From positions 1 to 35,335 of IMG/VR virus record IMGVR_UViG_3300020185_003165: DNA of 35,335 nt. One strand, 5' to 3'. The translations under genes were made by a program, and so were the position numbers. This DNA comes from a virus. The notes under the pieces are model-generated. The model was not told where the DNA came from and did no database searches. It saw only the letters and a program-made list of their open reading frames with translations. Shown in pieces: positions 23,801-31,010 of the stretch. The first letter of the stretch is position 1. The number at the start of each line of letters is the position of its first letter.

Positions 23801-26800
23801 GTACCTGATGAGCCACTTTCGCCACTTTCGCCACTTGTACCTGAAGTTCCATCTGCTCCTGAAGTTCCTGAAGTTCCTGAAGTTGCACTTAAGCCACTTT
23901 CACCTGCTACCCCATTTGAACCTGATGTACCTGAAGTACCTGTTGAACCTGAAGTTGCACTTAAACCTGATGTACCTGATGTTCCATCTGCTCCTGAGGT
24001 ACCGCTTGTTCCTGAAGATCCTGAAGTTTCGCTTTCTCCTGATGTTCCTGCAGTACCTGATTCACCTGAAGTACCGCTTGTTCCTGTTGAACCTGAAGTT
24101 GAACTTAAACCACTTGTACCATTTGTTCCATCTGCTCCTGAAGTACCTGATGTACCTGATGAACCTCCTGTACCACTTACACCTGAAGTTCCTGAGGTGC
24201 CATCTACACCTGAAGTTCCTGAGGTTCCTGAAGTTGCACTTAGGCCACTTTCTCCTGCTACCCCATTTGAACCTGATGTACCATTTGTTCCTGTTGAACC
24301 TGAGGTTGCACTTTCTCCTGATGTGCCATTTGTTCCACTTTCACCTGAAGTACCTGATGTACCTGCTGAACCACTTGTAGCACTTTCACCTGATGTTCCT
24401 GCAGTACCAGATTCTCCTGAAGTACCTGAAGTACCTGAAGTACCTGATGATCCTGAAGTTGCACTTAAACCTGAAGTTCCGTTTGTTCCATCTGCTCCTG
24501 AAGTACCACTTGTTCCTGATGAACCACTTGTTCCGCTTTTTCCGTTTGTTCCAGATGTACCATCAACTCCACTTGTTCCTGAAGTACCTGAAGTTGCACT
24601 TAAGCCACTTTCACCTGCTACTCCGTTTGAGCCACTTGTACCATTTGTTCCTGTTGAACCACTTGTTGCACTTAAACCTGATGTACCTGATGTTCCATCT
24701 GCTCCTGAAGTACCGCTTGTTCCTGAAGATCCTGAAGTTTCACTTTCTCCTGATGTTCCTGCTGTGCCTGATTCACCTGAAGTACCACTAGTACCTGATG
24801 AGCCGGATGTTGCACTTTCTCCTGAAGTACCTCTTGTTCCATCTGCTCCTGAAGTACCTGAAGTTCCTGATGAACCTGCTGTACCACTTACACCTGAAGT
24901 TCCTGAGGTGCCATCTGCACCACTGGTTCCTGATGTACCACTTGTAGCACTTAAGCCACTTTCTCCGGCAACACCATTTGAACCTGAAGTTCCATTTGTT
25001 CCTGTAGAACCACTTGTTGCACTTTTACCTGATGTACCTGATGTTCCATCTGCTCCTGAGGTACCACTAGTACCTGAAGAACCACTTGTACTACTTTCAC
25101 CTGATGTTCCCGCAGTACCAGATTCTCCTGAAGTACCTGAAGTACCACTTGAGCCTGATGTTGCACTTTCTCCTGATGTACCTCTTGTTCCATCTGCTCC
25201 TGAAGTACCACTTGTTCCTGAAGAACCACTTGTTGCACTTAAACCTGAAGTACCTGATGTACCATCTGCACCACTGGTTCCTGATGTACCACTTGTAGCA
25301 CTTAAGCCACTTTCTCCTGCTACTCCGTTTGAACCTGATGTACCTGAAGTACCTGTTGATCCTGAAGTAGCGCTTTCTCCTGAAGTTCCGCGTGTTCCAT
25401 CTGCTCCTGAAGTACCTGAAGTACCACTTGAGCCTGATGTTGCACTTTCTCCGCTTGTTCCTGCTGTGCCTGATTCACCTGAAGTACCACTAGTACCTGA
25501 TGAGCCGGATGTTGCACTTTCTCCTGACGTACCTCTTGTCCCATCTGCTCCTGAAGTACCTGATGTACCTGAAGTACCACTTGTACCACTTGAACCTGAA
25601 GTACCTCTTGTTCCATCTGCTCCTGAAGTACCTGATGTACCACTTGAGCCTGATGTTGCACTTTCTCCTGATGTACCTACTGTGCCGCTTTCACCTGAAG
25701 TACCTGAAGTACCACTTGAGCCTGATGTTGCACTTTCTCCGCTTGTTCCTGCTGTGCCTGATTCACCTGAAGTACCACTTGTTCCTGAAGAACCACTTGT
25801 TGCACTTAAACCTGAAGTACCGTTTGTTCCGTTTTCACCTGATGTACCTGAAGTACCTGATGTACCTGATGTACCTGAAGTAGCACTTTCACCTGATGTT
25901 CCTGAAGTACCAGATTCTCCTGAAGTACCATTTGTTCCTGTTGAACCTGATGAACCACTTGTACCTGAAGTACCAGATTGGCCTGCTGTACCACTTGAAC
26001 CTGAAAATCCACTAGTACCACTAGTTGCATTTACATATCCTATAAGACCTGTTGAAGGGTTATATGTTAATAATTCAGGTCTATCTTGTATTGGAGCTGA
26101 TATTATAGAAAAATCATCTCCGGTACCACTTACATCAAATGTACTACTACCGGTTACTGCGAATCCACCTGGAACACCCCCAACTGATCCTGTTATTTGT
26201 GCTGATCCTGAAAATGGAAAAGCATTACCTCCACCAACACCACCATCTGCTAATGTAGGACCTACATATTGGTATGCTGATAAAACGACAGTATCTCCGG
26301 TTGATGGTGAGACTGAATTATCTACGAATTGTATTACACCTGTTTTATAATCAAATTGATAAAAAGCTGAATCTTGTTCAGTACCATTTACTCTAACAGT
26401 AACATTATATCCAGGTGTACCGTTTCCTGCGGGTACATTATCCTCAGTATTTTTAAATGTTAAGGAAGCATCTGAATATTTTGGTGATAAAAAGTTTGTT
26501 TGTTGTCCATCCTGTATAATTTGAGGAGTAACAGCTATTGTAGGATCATGTGCTGATTTTGATATAAAGAAAAATACTTCTGTTTTACTACCATTAACAA
26601 CCGATGATGGTGTTAATTGATGTTGGAAGTGAAACTTTACAATATCAACAGCTGTTAAAGCTGAACCTGATTCTATTGTATCTTGGTTCTGTCCACTACC
26701 AGAATATGGTAAATTATTTAAGGGAACAAAATTTTCTCTTATATAAACATCACCAGCATTAATGTCGAGAGTTCTTGTGAATGCCTCCTGAGCATCAGTA

Positions 26801-26868
26801 CTCTGCTCCATTGTATATCTCTTACTCTGGAGTAATCTATTCGACTTTTTTATTTTATCTAATGCCAT
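17845..26868 (-). CDS. Giant collagen-like (Gly-X-Y) tail fibre protein (3007 aa)
   Basis: Three parts. Residues 1-283 form a globular N-terminal domain (KIKKSNRLLQSKRYTMEQS, then AFYQFDYKTGVIQFVDNS), probably the anchor to the virion. Residues 284-2812 are 843 consecutive triplets with Gly, or a regular substitute, in the first position; X and Y are mostly Thr, Ser, Ala, Glu, Lys, Asn and Asp, and proline is absent except in the final triplet. Residues 2813-3007 form a C-terminal domain (LEVWVDDNTSLDYAANIKIN, GVAYKATGVLVDVILRGMI, DYVRLVGHS) similar to tip domains of phage fibres. If triple-helical, at 0.286 nm per residue, the rod would be ~0.72 micrometres, several times a normal myovirus particle. 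The reading frame is unbroken despite 7.6 kb of repeats. Thr/Ser richness and adjacent glycosyltransferases suggest O-glycosylation. Confidence 0.88.
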   Translation of the reverse strand: MALDKIKKSNRLLQSKRYTMEQSTDAQEAFTRTLDINAGDVYIRENFVPLNNLPYSGSGQNQDTIESGSALTAVDIVKFHFQHQLTPSSVVNGSKTEVFFFISKSAHDPTIAVTPQIIQDGQQTNFLSPKYSDASLTFKNTEDNVPAGNGTPGYNVTVRVNGTEQDSAFYQFDYKTGVIQFVDNSVSPSTGDTVVLSAYQYVGPTLADGGVGGGNAFPFSGSAQITGSVGGVPGGFAVTGSSTFDVSGTGDDFSIISAPIQDRPELLTYNPSTGLIGYVNATSGTSGFSGSSGTAGQSGTSGTSGSSGSTGTNGTSGESGTSGTSGESATSGTSGTSGTSGTSGENGTNGTSGLSATSGSSGTSGTSGESGTAGTSGESATSGSSGTSGTSGESGTVGTSGESATSGSSGTSGTSGADGTRGTSGSSGTSGTSGTSGTSGADGTRGTSGESATSGSSGTSGTSGESGTAGTSGESATSGSSGTSGTSGADGTRGTSGESATSGSTGTSGTSGSNGVAGESGLSATSGTSGTSGADGTSGTSGLSATSGSSGTSGTSGADGTRGTSGESATSGSSGTSGTSGESGTAGTSGESSTSGSSGTSGTSGADGTSGTSGKSATSGSTGTNGTSGSNGVAGESGLSATSGTSGTSGADGTSGTSGVSGTAGSSGTSGTSGADGTRGTSGESATSGSSGTSGTSGESGTAGTSGESETSGSSGTSGTSGADGTSGTSGLSATSGSTGTNGTSGSNGVAGESGLSATSGTSGTSGVDGTSGTNGKSGTSGSSGTSGTSGADGTNGTSGLSATSGSSGTSGTSGTSGESGTAGTSGESATSGSAGTSGTSGESGTNGTSGESATSGSTGTNGTSGSNGVAGESGLSATSGTSGTSGVDGTSGTSGVSGTGGSSGTSGTSGADGTNGTSGLSSTSGSTGTSGTSGESGTAGTSGESETSGSSGTSGTSGADGTSGTSGLSATSGSTGTSGTSGSNGVAGESGLSATSGTSGTSGADGTSGTSGESGESGSSGTSGTSGADGTSGTSGLSATSGSSGTSGTSGAEGTKGTSGKSGKSGTSGSAGTSGTSGETGTNGTSGLSATSGSTGTNGTSGSNGVAGESGLSATSGTSGTSGVDGTSGTSGVSGTGGSSGTSGTSGADGTAGTSGESSTSGSSGTSGTSGESGTAGTSGESKTSGSSGTSGTSGETGTNGTSGKSATSGSTGTNGTSGSNGVAGESGLSATSGTSGTSGVDGTSGTSGISGTSGSSGTSGTSGADGTNGTSGLSATSGSGGTSGTSGADGTNGTSGKSATSGSSGTSGTSGKTGTNGTSGKSNTSGTSGTSGSSGTNGTRGLSGKSNTSGTSGTSGSTGTSGTSGESGTAGTSGESATSGSTGTSGTSGSNGVAGESGLSATSGTSGTSGVDGTSGTSGVSATSGSSGTSGTSGADGTAGTSGESNLSGTSGTSGTSGTSGSRGTSGTSGENGTSGTSGVSATSGSAGTSGTSGETGTNGTSGLSGKSGTSGSAGTSGTSGKSGKNGTAGTSGKSSTSGSAGTNGTSGKNGTAGTSGKSGTSGSTGTNGTSGSNGVAGESGLSATSGTSGTSGVDGTSGTSGESGGSGSSGTSGTSGTDGTNGTKGSSGNSATSGSSGTSGTSGESGTSGTSGLSSTSGSSGTSGTSGKSGKDGTAGTSGKSNTSGSSGTSGTSGTSGESGTSGTSGLSSTSGSSGTSGTSGKNGTAGTSGKSNTSGTTGTSGTSGSNGVAGESGLSATSGTSGTSGVDGTSGTSGLSGTAGSSGTAGTSGKSGKDGTSGTSGKSGTSGSAGTNGTSGKSSTSGTSGLSSTSGSSGTSGTSGADGTAGTSGESNLSGTSGTSGTSGTSGSRGTSGTSGKNGTAGTSGLSSTSGSAGTAGTSGKSGTAGTSGKSNTSGTSGTSGSSGTNGTRGLSGQSNTSGTSGSSGSTGTAGTSGKSGVAGTSGKSSTSGTTGTSGTSGSNGVAGESGLSATSGTSGTSGVDGTSGTSGVSATSGSAGTSGTSGKSGADGTAGTSGKSATSGSGGTSGTSGKNGTAGTSGKSNTSGSSGTNGTSGKNGTAGTSGKSNTSGTSGTSGSSGTNGTRGLSGQSNTSGTSGSSGSTGTAGTSGKSGADGTAGTSGVSNTSGSTGTSGKSGADGTAGTSGKSNTSGSGGTSGTSGKSGADGTAGTSGKSNTSGSTGTSGTSGKSGTAGTSGKSNTSGTSGTSGSSGTNGTRGLSGQSNTSGTSGSSGSTGTAGTSGKSGKDGTAGTSGVSNTSGSTGTSGKSGADGTAGTSGKSSTSGSAGTSGKSGADGTAGTSGKSNTSGSSGTSGSSGIDGGSGESGESATSGSSGTSGTSGKNGTAGTSGVSNTSGSSGTNGTSGKNGTAGTSGKSNTSGTSGTSGSSGTNGTRGLSGQSNTSGTSGTSGSSGSTGTAGTSGKSGKDGTAGTSGKSATSGSGGTSGTSGKSGADGTAGTSGKSATSGSGGTSGTSGKNGTAGTSGKSNTSGTSGTSGSSGTNGTRGLSGQSNTSGTSGTSGSSGSTGTAGTSGKSGADGTAGTSGKSNTSGSTGTSGKSGADGTAGTSGVSNTSGSAGTSGKSGADGTAGTSGVSNTSGSAGTSGKSGADGTAGTSGKSNTSGSTGTSGTSGKSGADGTAGTSGKSNTSGSTGTAGTSGKSGADGTAGTSGKSNTSGSAGTSGKSGADGTAGTSGKSATSGSGGTSGTSGKNGTAGTSGTSGSSGTTGSSGVGGAGGVSGGSGTSGTSGKDGTSGSSGTSGTSGTSGTSGKNGTSGTSGINGASGASGTPLEVWVDDNTSLDYAANIKINGANYTQASPFTLNTDFSLGITNPFQIGKNQPDLTNTSAINGTGFIEYLIPGADGFTGEFYTGGGNAGGVTQFELVALNSAGNWDEADADLSSTKNLLGVAYKATGVLVDVILRGMIKSKTFSFTVGAPVYVSRTPGGFTQSLTGFVTGDYVRLVGHSIETNVLYFNPEPTWILIS
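18433..26019 (-). repeat. 7.6-kb tandem repeat region encoding 843 Gly-X-Y triplets
   Basis: The nine-base unit is GGT followed by two codons, most often Thr and Ser. A 24-residue (72-base) unit is common (GESATSGSSGTSG followed by further triplets). An SNGVAGESGLSATSGTSG cassette occurs eleven times and a GTRGLSG[KQ]SNTSG cassette six times. Ser is coded by both TCA and AGT/AGC at equivalent positions, so DNA copies are more diverged than the protein. Both strands stay free of stop codons over long stretches, giving long meaningless antisense frames. Confidence 0.95.
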
Positions 26869-26885
26869 TCTATATCTTTATTCTT

Positions 26886-29426
26886 TTACGTAATCGTTAT
26901 GTCTATATCTTCTACTGGAACTGGGTCTCCTTTATATCTTATTATAACTATAAAGTCCTGTGTTAACTGATCTAAAGTCATACCATTTCCATTTAAAAGA
27001 GGAAATTCATAACTTGTACCAGCTCCACTTCCTCTTACTGTACCTGTTTTACAAGCATATAAATCAATTGGATCACTAAATGGATTTGTAAAATTATTAT
27101 TTGTTATACCTATTTGTAAAGCATCTCCTACGGTTGTTGCAGGATCAAATATTCTTGGATTTGTATAAGCTTGTGCACCCGAACCTGAAAACAAAAATGC
27201 TACTGATACCCCATTAGCTGTGCTATCCCACGTATTTAAAGCTGCACCAAAACTAGCTGTTACATCACTTGCTCCTGTTGTTAAATCTCTTTGAAATGCT
27301 CTTGAATAATATTGATAAGTATTTGCACCAGCGTTTGCAGGAGTCCAATAACCATATGTTCCTCCTGGGGTTACTAAATATCCTGGTTTTATTTGTAATT
27401 CTAAGGGTTGTTGAACATACTCTGCATACACACCCGTTGCCAATTTTGTTCCACTAGCATAGGATCCTGTTAATAAATCATCATCAATAACTATTCTATA
27501 ATCTTCTCCTGAAAATTGTTCTGTAAATATTGTATTACTTGAAGCCCCAGTTAAGGTGCCACCATCATATCCTTGAGCTCTACCGTAGTAACCCATAGAA
27601 CCTGACAGTACATTTTGTCCATATGCCCCTGGGTCAAAATAAGCATAAGTATTAGTAAATACGGTATTTAACGATCCTCCAAATTCTCTACCTTTTGTTG
27701 TTGTTATAAATGTTGTTGTGCCAAATCCGGTTTGGTTGATATTATCAGCCCCTCCTGATCCTGCATTAAATGCTAAACTTGCTGTCAAATAAACAACATC
27801 TCCTTGACTTGGTATAGTTCCTACAGTTCTAACAACACCCCCACTAGAATATATAAAATTAGAAGTTTGAACAGTACCCCCATTTGTACTTCCATTTCTA
27901 GTTCCACCTGTTGGGTTAGAGGGGGTTACTAAAGAATCTGTTTCTGTAATTGAAGCAAATGTAGGTTGTGCTGAAAATAAAGGATTGAAATATCCTGTAA
28001 GATGAGATCCTTCTTTAAAATTTGATGTTAATAATAAAGGAGCTCCTGAAAGTGATCTTGAGGTTGCTGATAAAGATGAACTTTGTCTAGTATTAAAACC
28101 TACTGTTTGAGAAAAATCACTAGTTTGTACTTCCGACCAAAATATTTCAGTATCTTGATCATAAAAAGTAGTATAATTAGAAGAACCTGATTGTACTCCT
28201 ATTGATGAAGATAATCTATACCAACCTGTAGCCTCTTTTGTTGTGAAAGAAATACCCCCATTATATAAATTATTTTGGAAAATCGTAGCAAATTTACCAT
28301 CTTGATATTTTATATCTAATCCTCCTACTGTAGGTATTGCCCCAATAGTTTGACCTGATGTTGTATTAAAAGGTGGTGGGGTTTTTACTAAAGTATATTG
28401 TTGTTCATCTACTACTGTTTGGGTTTTTGCAGAGTTATCAGCAAAAATTCTTCTTAAAGAACCTGATGTTGTAAATGAAGAACTTACTAATCCTAAATTG
28501 AATAATTGGAAAGAAGGATCATAAGATGATGAGGGGCATGTAGTCGAACCAGCTGCAACTGATGTATATTTTATATTATAGCCTGAATTATTATAAATTG
28601 GGGTAATTCCTTGAAATACACTTTGTCCTGCTATAGCCCATCCTTTTCCTTGCAAATATAATAAAATGGGGTCGGTTGTAGAATTGGGTACATAACCCGT
28701 AACCCCACCAGTTCCATTTGAAGCAATTGTTTCAGAAGTACCAGAATAATAACGAGCATTTGGGGAAGTATCTGGGGATGATGCACTTAATTGTGTTGCA
28801 ATAAACCTTAAAATTTCTGCTGTATCTGTATTTTGGTCATAGTTATTAAATACCGATCCTTCTAAATCTGTCTGCCATGCTTTTGATGTTGGGTAACCTA
28901 CATTATCCGTATAATGCCATACTGATTGGCTAAACATCATTCCATACTTAGCTACATTACCTCCAGTGCCATCATTGTTTGGGTTTTGTGTAACGCCTAT
29001 AGTAGTATACTCAGATTCTTGGTAAGTACTGGCTGTAACTTGTAATGAAGAGGTTGCAAAATATATATCTGTAGCTCCTAATAATTGGAATATTCCTGTT
29101 CCAGAACCACCACCACCACCACCTCCTTGGATATTAATATCAACTTGGTTTGTTGTTGGGGAGTTTGTTATACTAGCTATACCATCTCCTAAAAAATTTA
29201 GAGTTTGAACACCATTACTTATTAAAGTACTTCCACTTTCAATTGTAACTCCTGTAAATCCCGGAACATTTTGTAAATCTATACTATGTGTTACACTACT
29301 ACTTGCAAAAAAGAATTGAAGGTCAGTACCAGACAGAGAACTAGAGTAGTAGAGTGACTGAAAATTGCCATCTACTTCTGCGAATGTTAACTCGGAACCT
29401 TTGTTCTGTCTTAATATTATACCCAT
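26886..29426 (-). CDS. Tail fibre-like structural protein (846 aa)
   Basis: It starts MGIILRQNKGSELTFAEVDG, an N-terminal motif (GS-LT-AEVD-NF) common at the head of phage fibre proteins. After it come Ser/Thr-rich beta segments, a flexible poly-Gly hinge at 101-110 (GGGGGGSGTG) and then a long Ser/Gly/Thr/Tyr-rich body with no recognised enzymatic domain. The C terminus ends QDFIVIIRYKGDPVPVED. There is no signal peptide. It is first in the fibre cassette, 17 bases upstream of the giant collagen-like gene, so the two are presumably co-transcribed and may form parts of one adhesion apparatus. Whether it is receptor-binding or a structural spacer cannot be told. Confidence 0.7.
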   Translation of the reverse strand: MGIILRQNKGSELTFAEVDGNFQSLYYSSSLSGTDLQFFFASSSVTHSIDLQNVPGFTGVTIESGSTLISNGVQTLNFLGDGIASITNSPTTNQVDINIQGGGGGGGSGTGIFQLLGATDIYFATSSLQVTASTYQESEYTTIGVTQNPNNDGTGGNVAKYGMMFSQSVWHYTDNVGYPTSKAWQTDLEGSVFNNYDQNTDTAEILRFIATQLSASSPDTSPNARYYSGTSETIASNGTGGVTGYVPNSTTDPILLYLQGKGWAIAGQSVFQGITPIYNNSGYNIKYTSVAAGSTTCPSSSYDPSFQLFNLGLVSSSFTTSGSLRRIFADNSAKTQTVVDEQQYTLVKTPPPFNTTSGQTIGAIPTVGGLDIKYQDGKFATIFQNNLYNGGISFTTKEATGWYRLSSSIGVQSGSSNYTTFYDQDTEIFWSEVQTSDFSQTVGFNTRQSSSLSATSRSLSGAPLLLTSNFKEGSHLTGYFNPLFSAQPTFASITETDSLVTPSNPTGGTRNGSTNGGTVQTSNFIYSSGGVVRTVGTIPSQGDVVYLTASLAFNAGSGGADNINQTGFGTTTFITTTKGREFGGSLNTVFTNTYAYFDPGAYGQNVLSGSMGYYGRAQGYDGGTLTGASSNTIFTEQFSGEDYRIVIDDDLLTGSYASGTKLATGVYAEYVQQPLELQIKPGYLVTPGGTYGYWTPANAGANTYQYYSRAFQRDLTTGASDVTASFGAALNTWDSTANGVSVAFLFSGSGAQAYTNPRIFDPATTVGDALQIGITNNNFTNPFSDPIDLYACKTGTVRGSGAGTSYEFPLLNGNGMTLDQLTQDFIVIIRYKGDPVPVEDIDITIT

Positions 29427-29436
29427 CTAATTTTAT

Positions 29437-29447
29437 TTATAAATATT
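29437..29447 (-). promoter_or_regulatory. Candidate late promoter element before the fibre cassette
   Basis: The coding strand reads AATATTTATAAATAAAATT, which contains an exact TATAAATA (T4 late promoter consensus) in the sense direction, ten bases before the ATG. The best T4-like match among the recurring elements. Confidence 0.45.
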
Positions 29448-29460
29448 ATAAAAAACAGTA

Positions 29461-30420
29461 TTATTTCCCAGATTTTGGAAATTCTGTAAAATTATTATCC
29501 GTTTGAATACTAAGACGGGAATTATCTAATTTTTTTCTTTGGTTTAACTCTTCTATACTTTGTACTGTTTCCATATTAAATATAATTTGTGTTGGGGTAT
29601 TGAATTTTTTTATTGCGTTTAATTGTTTTTGGACTGTGTCAGGAACTAAATAACCATATAATTTTAGGCTAAATGTTGCTTTAACTGATCTTTCTCCTTT
29701 TTGTTCTACTTGTACAGGTGTAGCAAAATTATCTATTCTAGCTCTAAATTGATATCTTTCAGGATTGCCCCAATAAGAATCTGAAGCATAGTTAATAGCT
29801 TCGACTATTTTATTTAATTGTTCTATATAGTAAGTAGCAACAATAAAATCATAAGTAATATTTACATAGTCAGGTACTACTACTGCATAATTAACCTTAT
29901 CAGGTCTTTTATTATTTAGTATATCAAAATTATCATAAGCATTACTAACACTATATTGTTTTTGAAAAATATTTACATTATGTGGGTTATTTGCATCTAA
30001 TTTATTAGCTATATTTCTAACTTTTTCAATATTGTTACGTTTAAAAGTAATTAAAGGTAACATAATTTTACCTTTTTTATCTCTATAATACCCATCTTTT
30101 TGTACCTGCTTCCACCTTTCAGGAGAACCATAAATAAATGGTACTTGTTGTACTGCCCCATTTTGTATTACGGTAGGTTGAATTACTTCTTCCATATAAT
30201 AAGCAATAGCTTCATCTATATCTTTAATTCCTAAACTAAAAGGTTTAGTAGTATCATCTCTAAATGATACTTGGTTACCTCTATTAGGAGTATCAGCATT
30301 ATTAGGATTACCTGTATCTGAAAAACCAGGAGAACCAGCTGGTGGGCTGTATGGATCAATTTGAGAATTTAATATTTCTCTTTGAGTTTTAGGTGTTGGT
30401 ATTTTTCCTCTTTTAGCCAT
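29461..30420 (-). CDS. gp15: Tail completion/sheath terminator protein, gp15-like (319 aa)
   Basis: A 319-aa soluble protein with a Pro/Asn-rich N-terminal ~70 residues and a core in which PDYVNITYDFIVATYYIEQL followed by NKIVEAINYASDSYWG and RYQFRARIDNFATPVQVEQK, then TFSLKLYGYLVPD, matches the tail terminator pattern of T4-type myoviruses. T4 gp15 (272 aa) caps the tail tube and sheath and binds the neck. The position after gp13-like and gp14-like genes reproduces the T4 order 13-14-15. The gene starts inside the end of the gp14-like gene (overlap of eight bases), supporting coupled translation. Confidence 0.7.
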   Translation of the reverse strand: MAKRGKIPTPKTQREILNSQIDPYSPPAGSPGFSDTGNPNNADTPNRGNQVSFRDDTTKPFSLGIKDIDEAIAYYMEEVIQPTVIQNGAVQQVPFIYGSPERWKQVQKDGYYRDKKGKIMLPLITFKRNNIEKVRNIANKLDANNPHNVNIFQKQYSVSNAYDNFDILNNKRPDKVNYAVVVPDYVNITYDFIVATYYIEQLNKIVEAINYASDSYWGNPERYQFRARIDNFATPVQVEQKGERSVKATFSLKLYGYLVPDTVQKQLNAIKKFNTPTQIIFNMETVQSIEELNQRKKLDNSRLSIQTDNNFTEFPKSGK

Positions 30421-31009
30421 TTAGTGATGGGTTTGAATTATTTCCAGTATACAATCTTTCTTGTGTAATACCAACCTTATCAGCAGGTACATAATGTGTT
30501 TCAACTATAATTGAAACTGAAGTTCCAAAATTTTCTAAGCCTGGGTTTTGTAATTGAGGTGAATTAGGATAATCTGGATTTTTACCCATAAAATATTGGT
30601 TAGCATTTACATTATCTACTTCATAATATCCTTCATTATATAAAATTATATCTCCAACTTCAGGAACTAAATCAGCTCCATATTGATAGTTTGTAGGTGC
30701 AAAATCTAAATTAAATTCTTTCATTTTTCCTAATAAATCATCTCTTAAAAATTTAAAGGTAGCACCCCAAGTAAAGTCAGTACCTAAATCTGTTTCAGGA
30801 AATTCTTCATTTGATCTTTCAATTAGACAATTTAGTAAAACAGGACCCATGTAGAATTTTTCCTCTGCTGCTTCTCCATATATGTTTACTTTAGTTTCTT
30901 CTAACTTAAACTTATAAAAAGAACATTGCTGAGTAATGATGTCTGCCATTAACTCTCTATTTAGATGTCTAAATAAACTTATGTCTCTTGCTCCTCCAAA
31001 TAATGCCAT
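30413..31009 (-). CDS. gp14: Neck/head-tail connector protein, gp14-like (198 aa)
   Basis: The N terminus FRHLNRELMADIITQQCSFY leads into a beta-rich body with TKVNIYGEAAEEKFYMGPVL, FLRDDLLGKMKEF and VPEVGDIILYNEGYYEVDNV, and a terminal YVPADKVGITQERL. The layout resembles T4-type neck proteins that join head portal and tail, and it sits between gp13- and gp15-like genes as expected. The similarity to T4 gp14 is only partial, so the name rests heavily on gene order. An AGGA lies five bases before the ATG, one of the few Shine-Dalgarno-like sites, and only one base separates it from the gp13-like gene. Confidence 0.58.
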   Translation of the reverse strand: MALFGGARDISLFRHLNRELMADIITQQCSFYKFKLEETKVNIYGEAAEEKFYMGPVLLNCLIERSNEEFPETDLGTDFTWGATFKFLRDDLLGKMKEFNLDFAPTNYQYGADLVPEVGDIILYNEGYYEVDNVNANQYFMGKNPDYPNSPQLQNPGLENFGTSVSIIVETHYVPADKVGITQERLYTGNNSNPSLNG

Positions 31010-31010
31010 A

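Noticed and set aside
18433-26019. A CRISPR array or satellite-type non-coding repeat.
   Set aside because: The period is a multiple of nine bases, codons vary mainly in synonymous ways, and the frame is unbroken over 7.6 kb; it is protein coding.
21452-26350. A 1632-codon plus-strand open frame with Pro-Glu-Val-Pro repeats, and many shorter plus-strand and shifted minus-strand frames rich in Leu/Tyr or Gln/Val.
   Set aside because: They are mirror images of the GGT-ACN-TCA repeat read in other frames; the repeat gives no stop codons. The real product is the Gly-X-Y protein, which also has globular domains at both ends in its frame.
17845-26868. The giant gene as an assembly artefact.
   Set aside because: Not excluded, but the copies differ from each other, the frame is intact throughout, and both flanking domains are in frame, so a real gene is the simpler reading.
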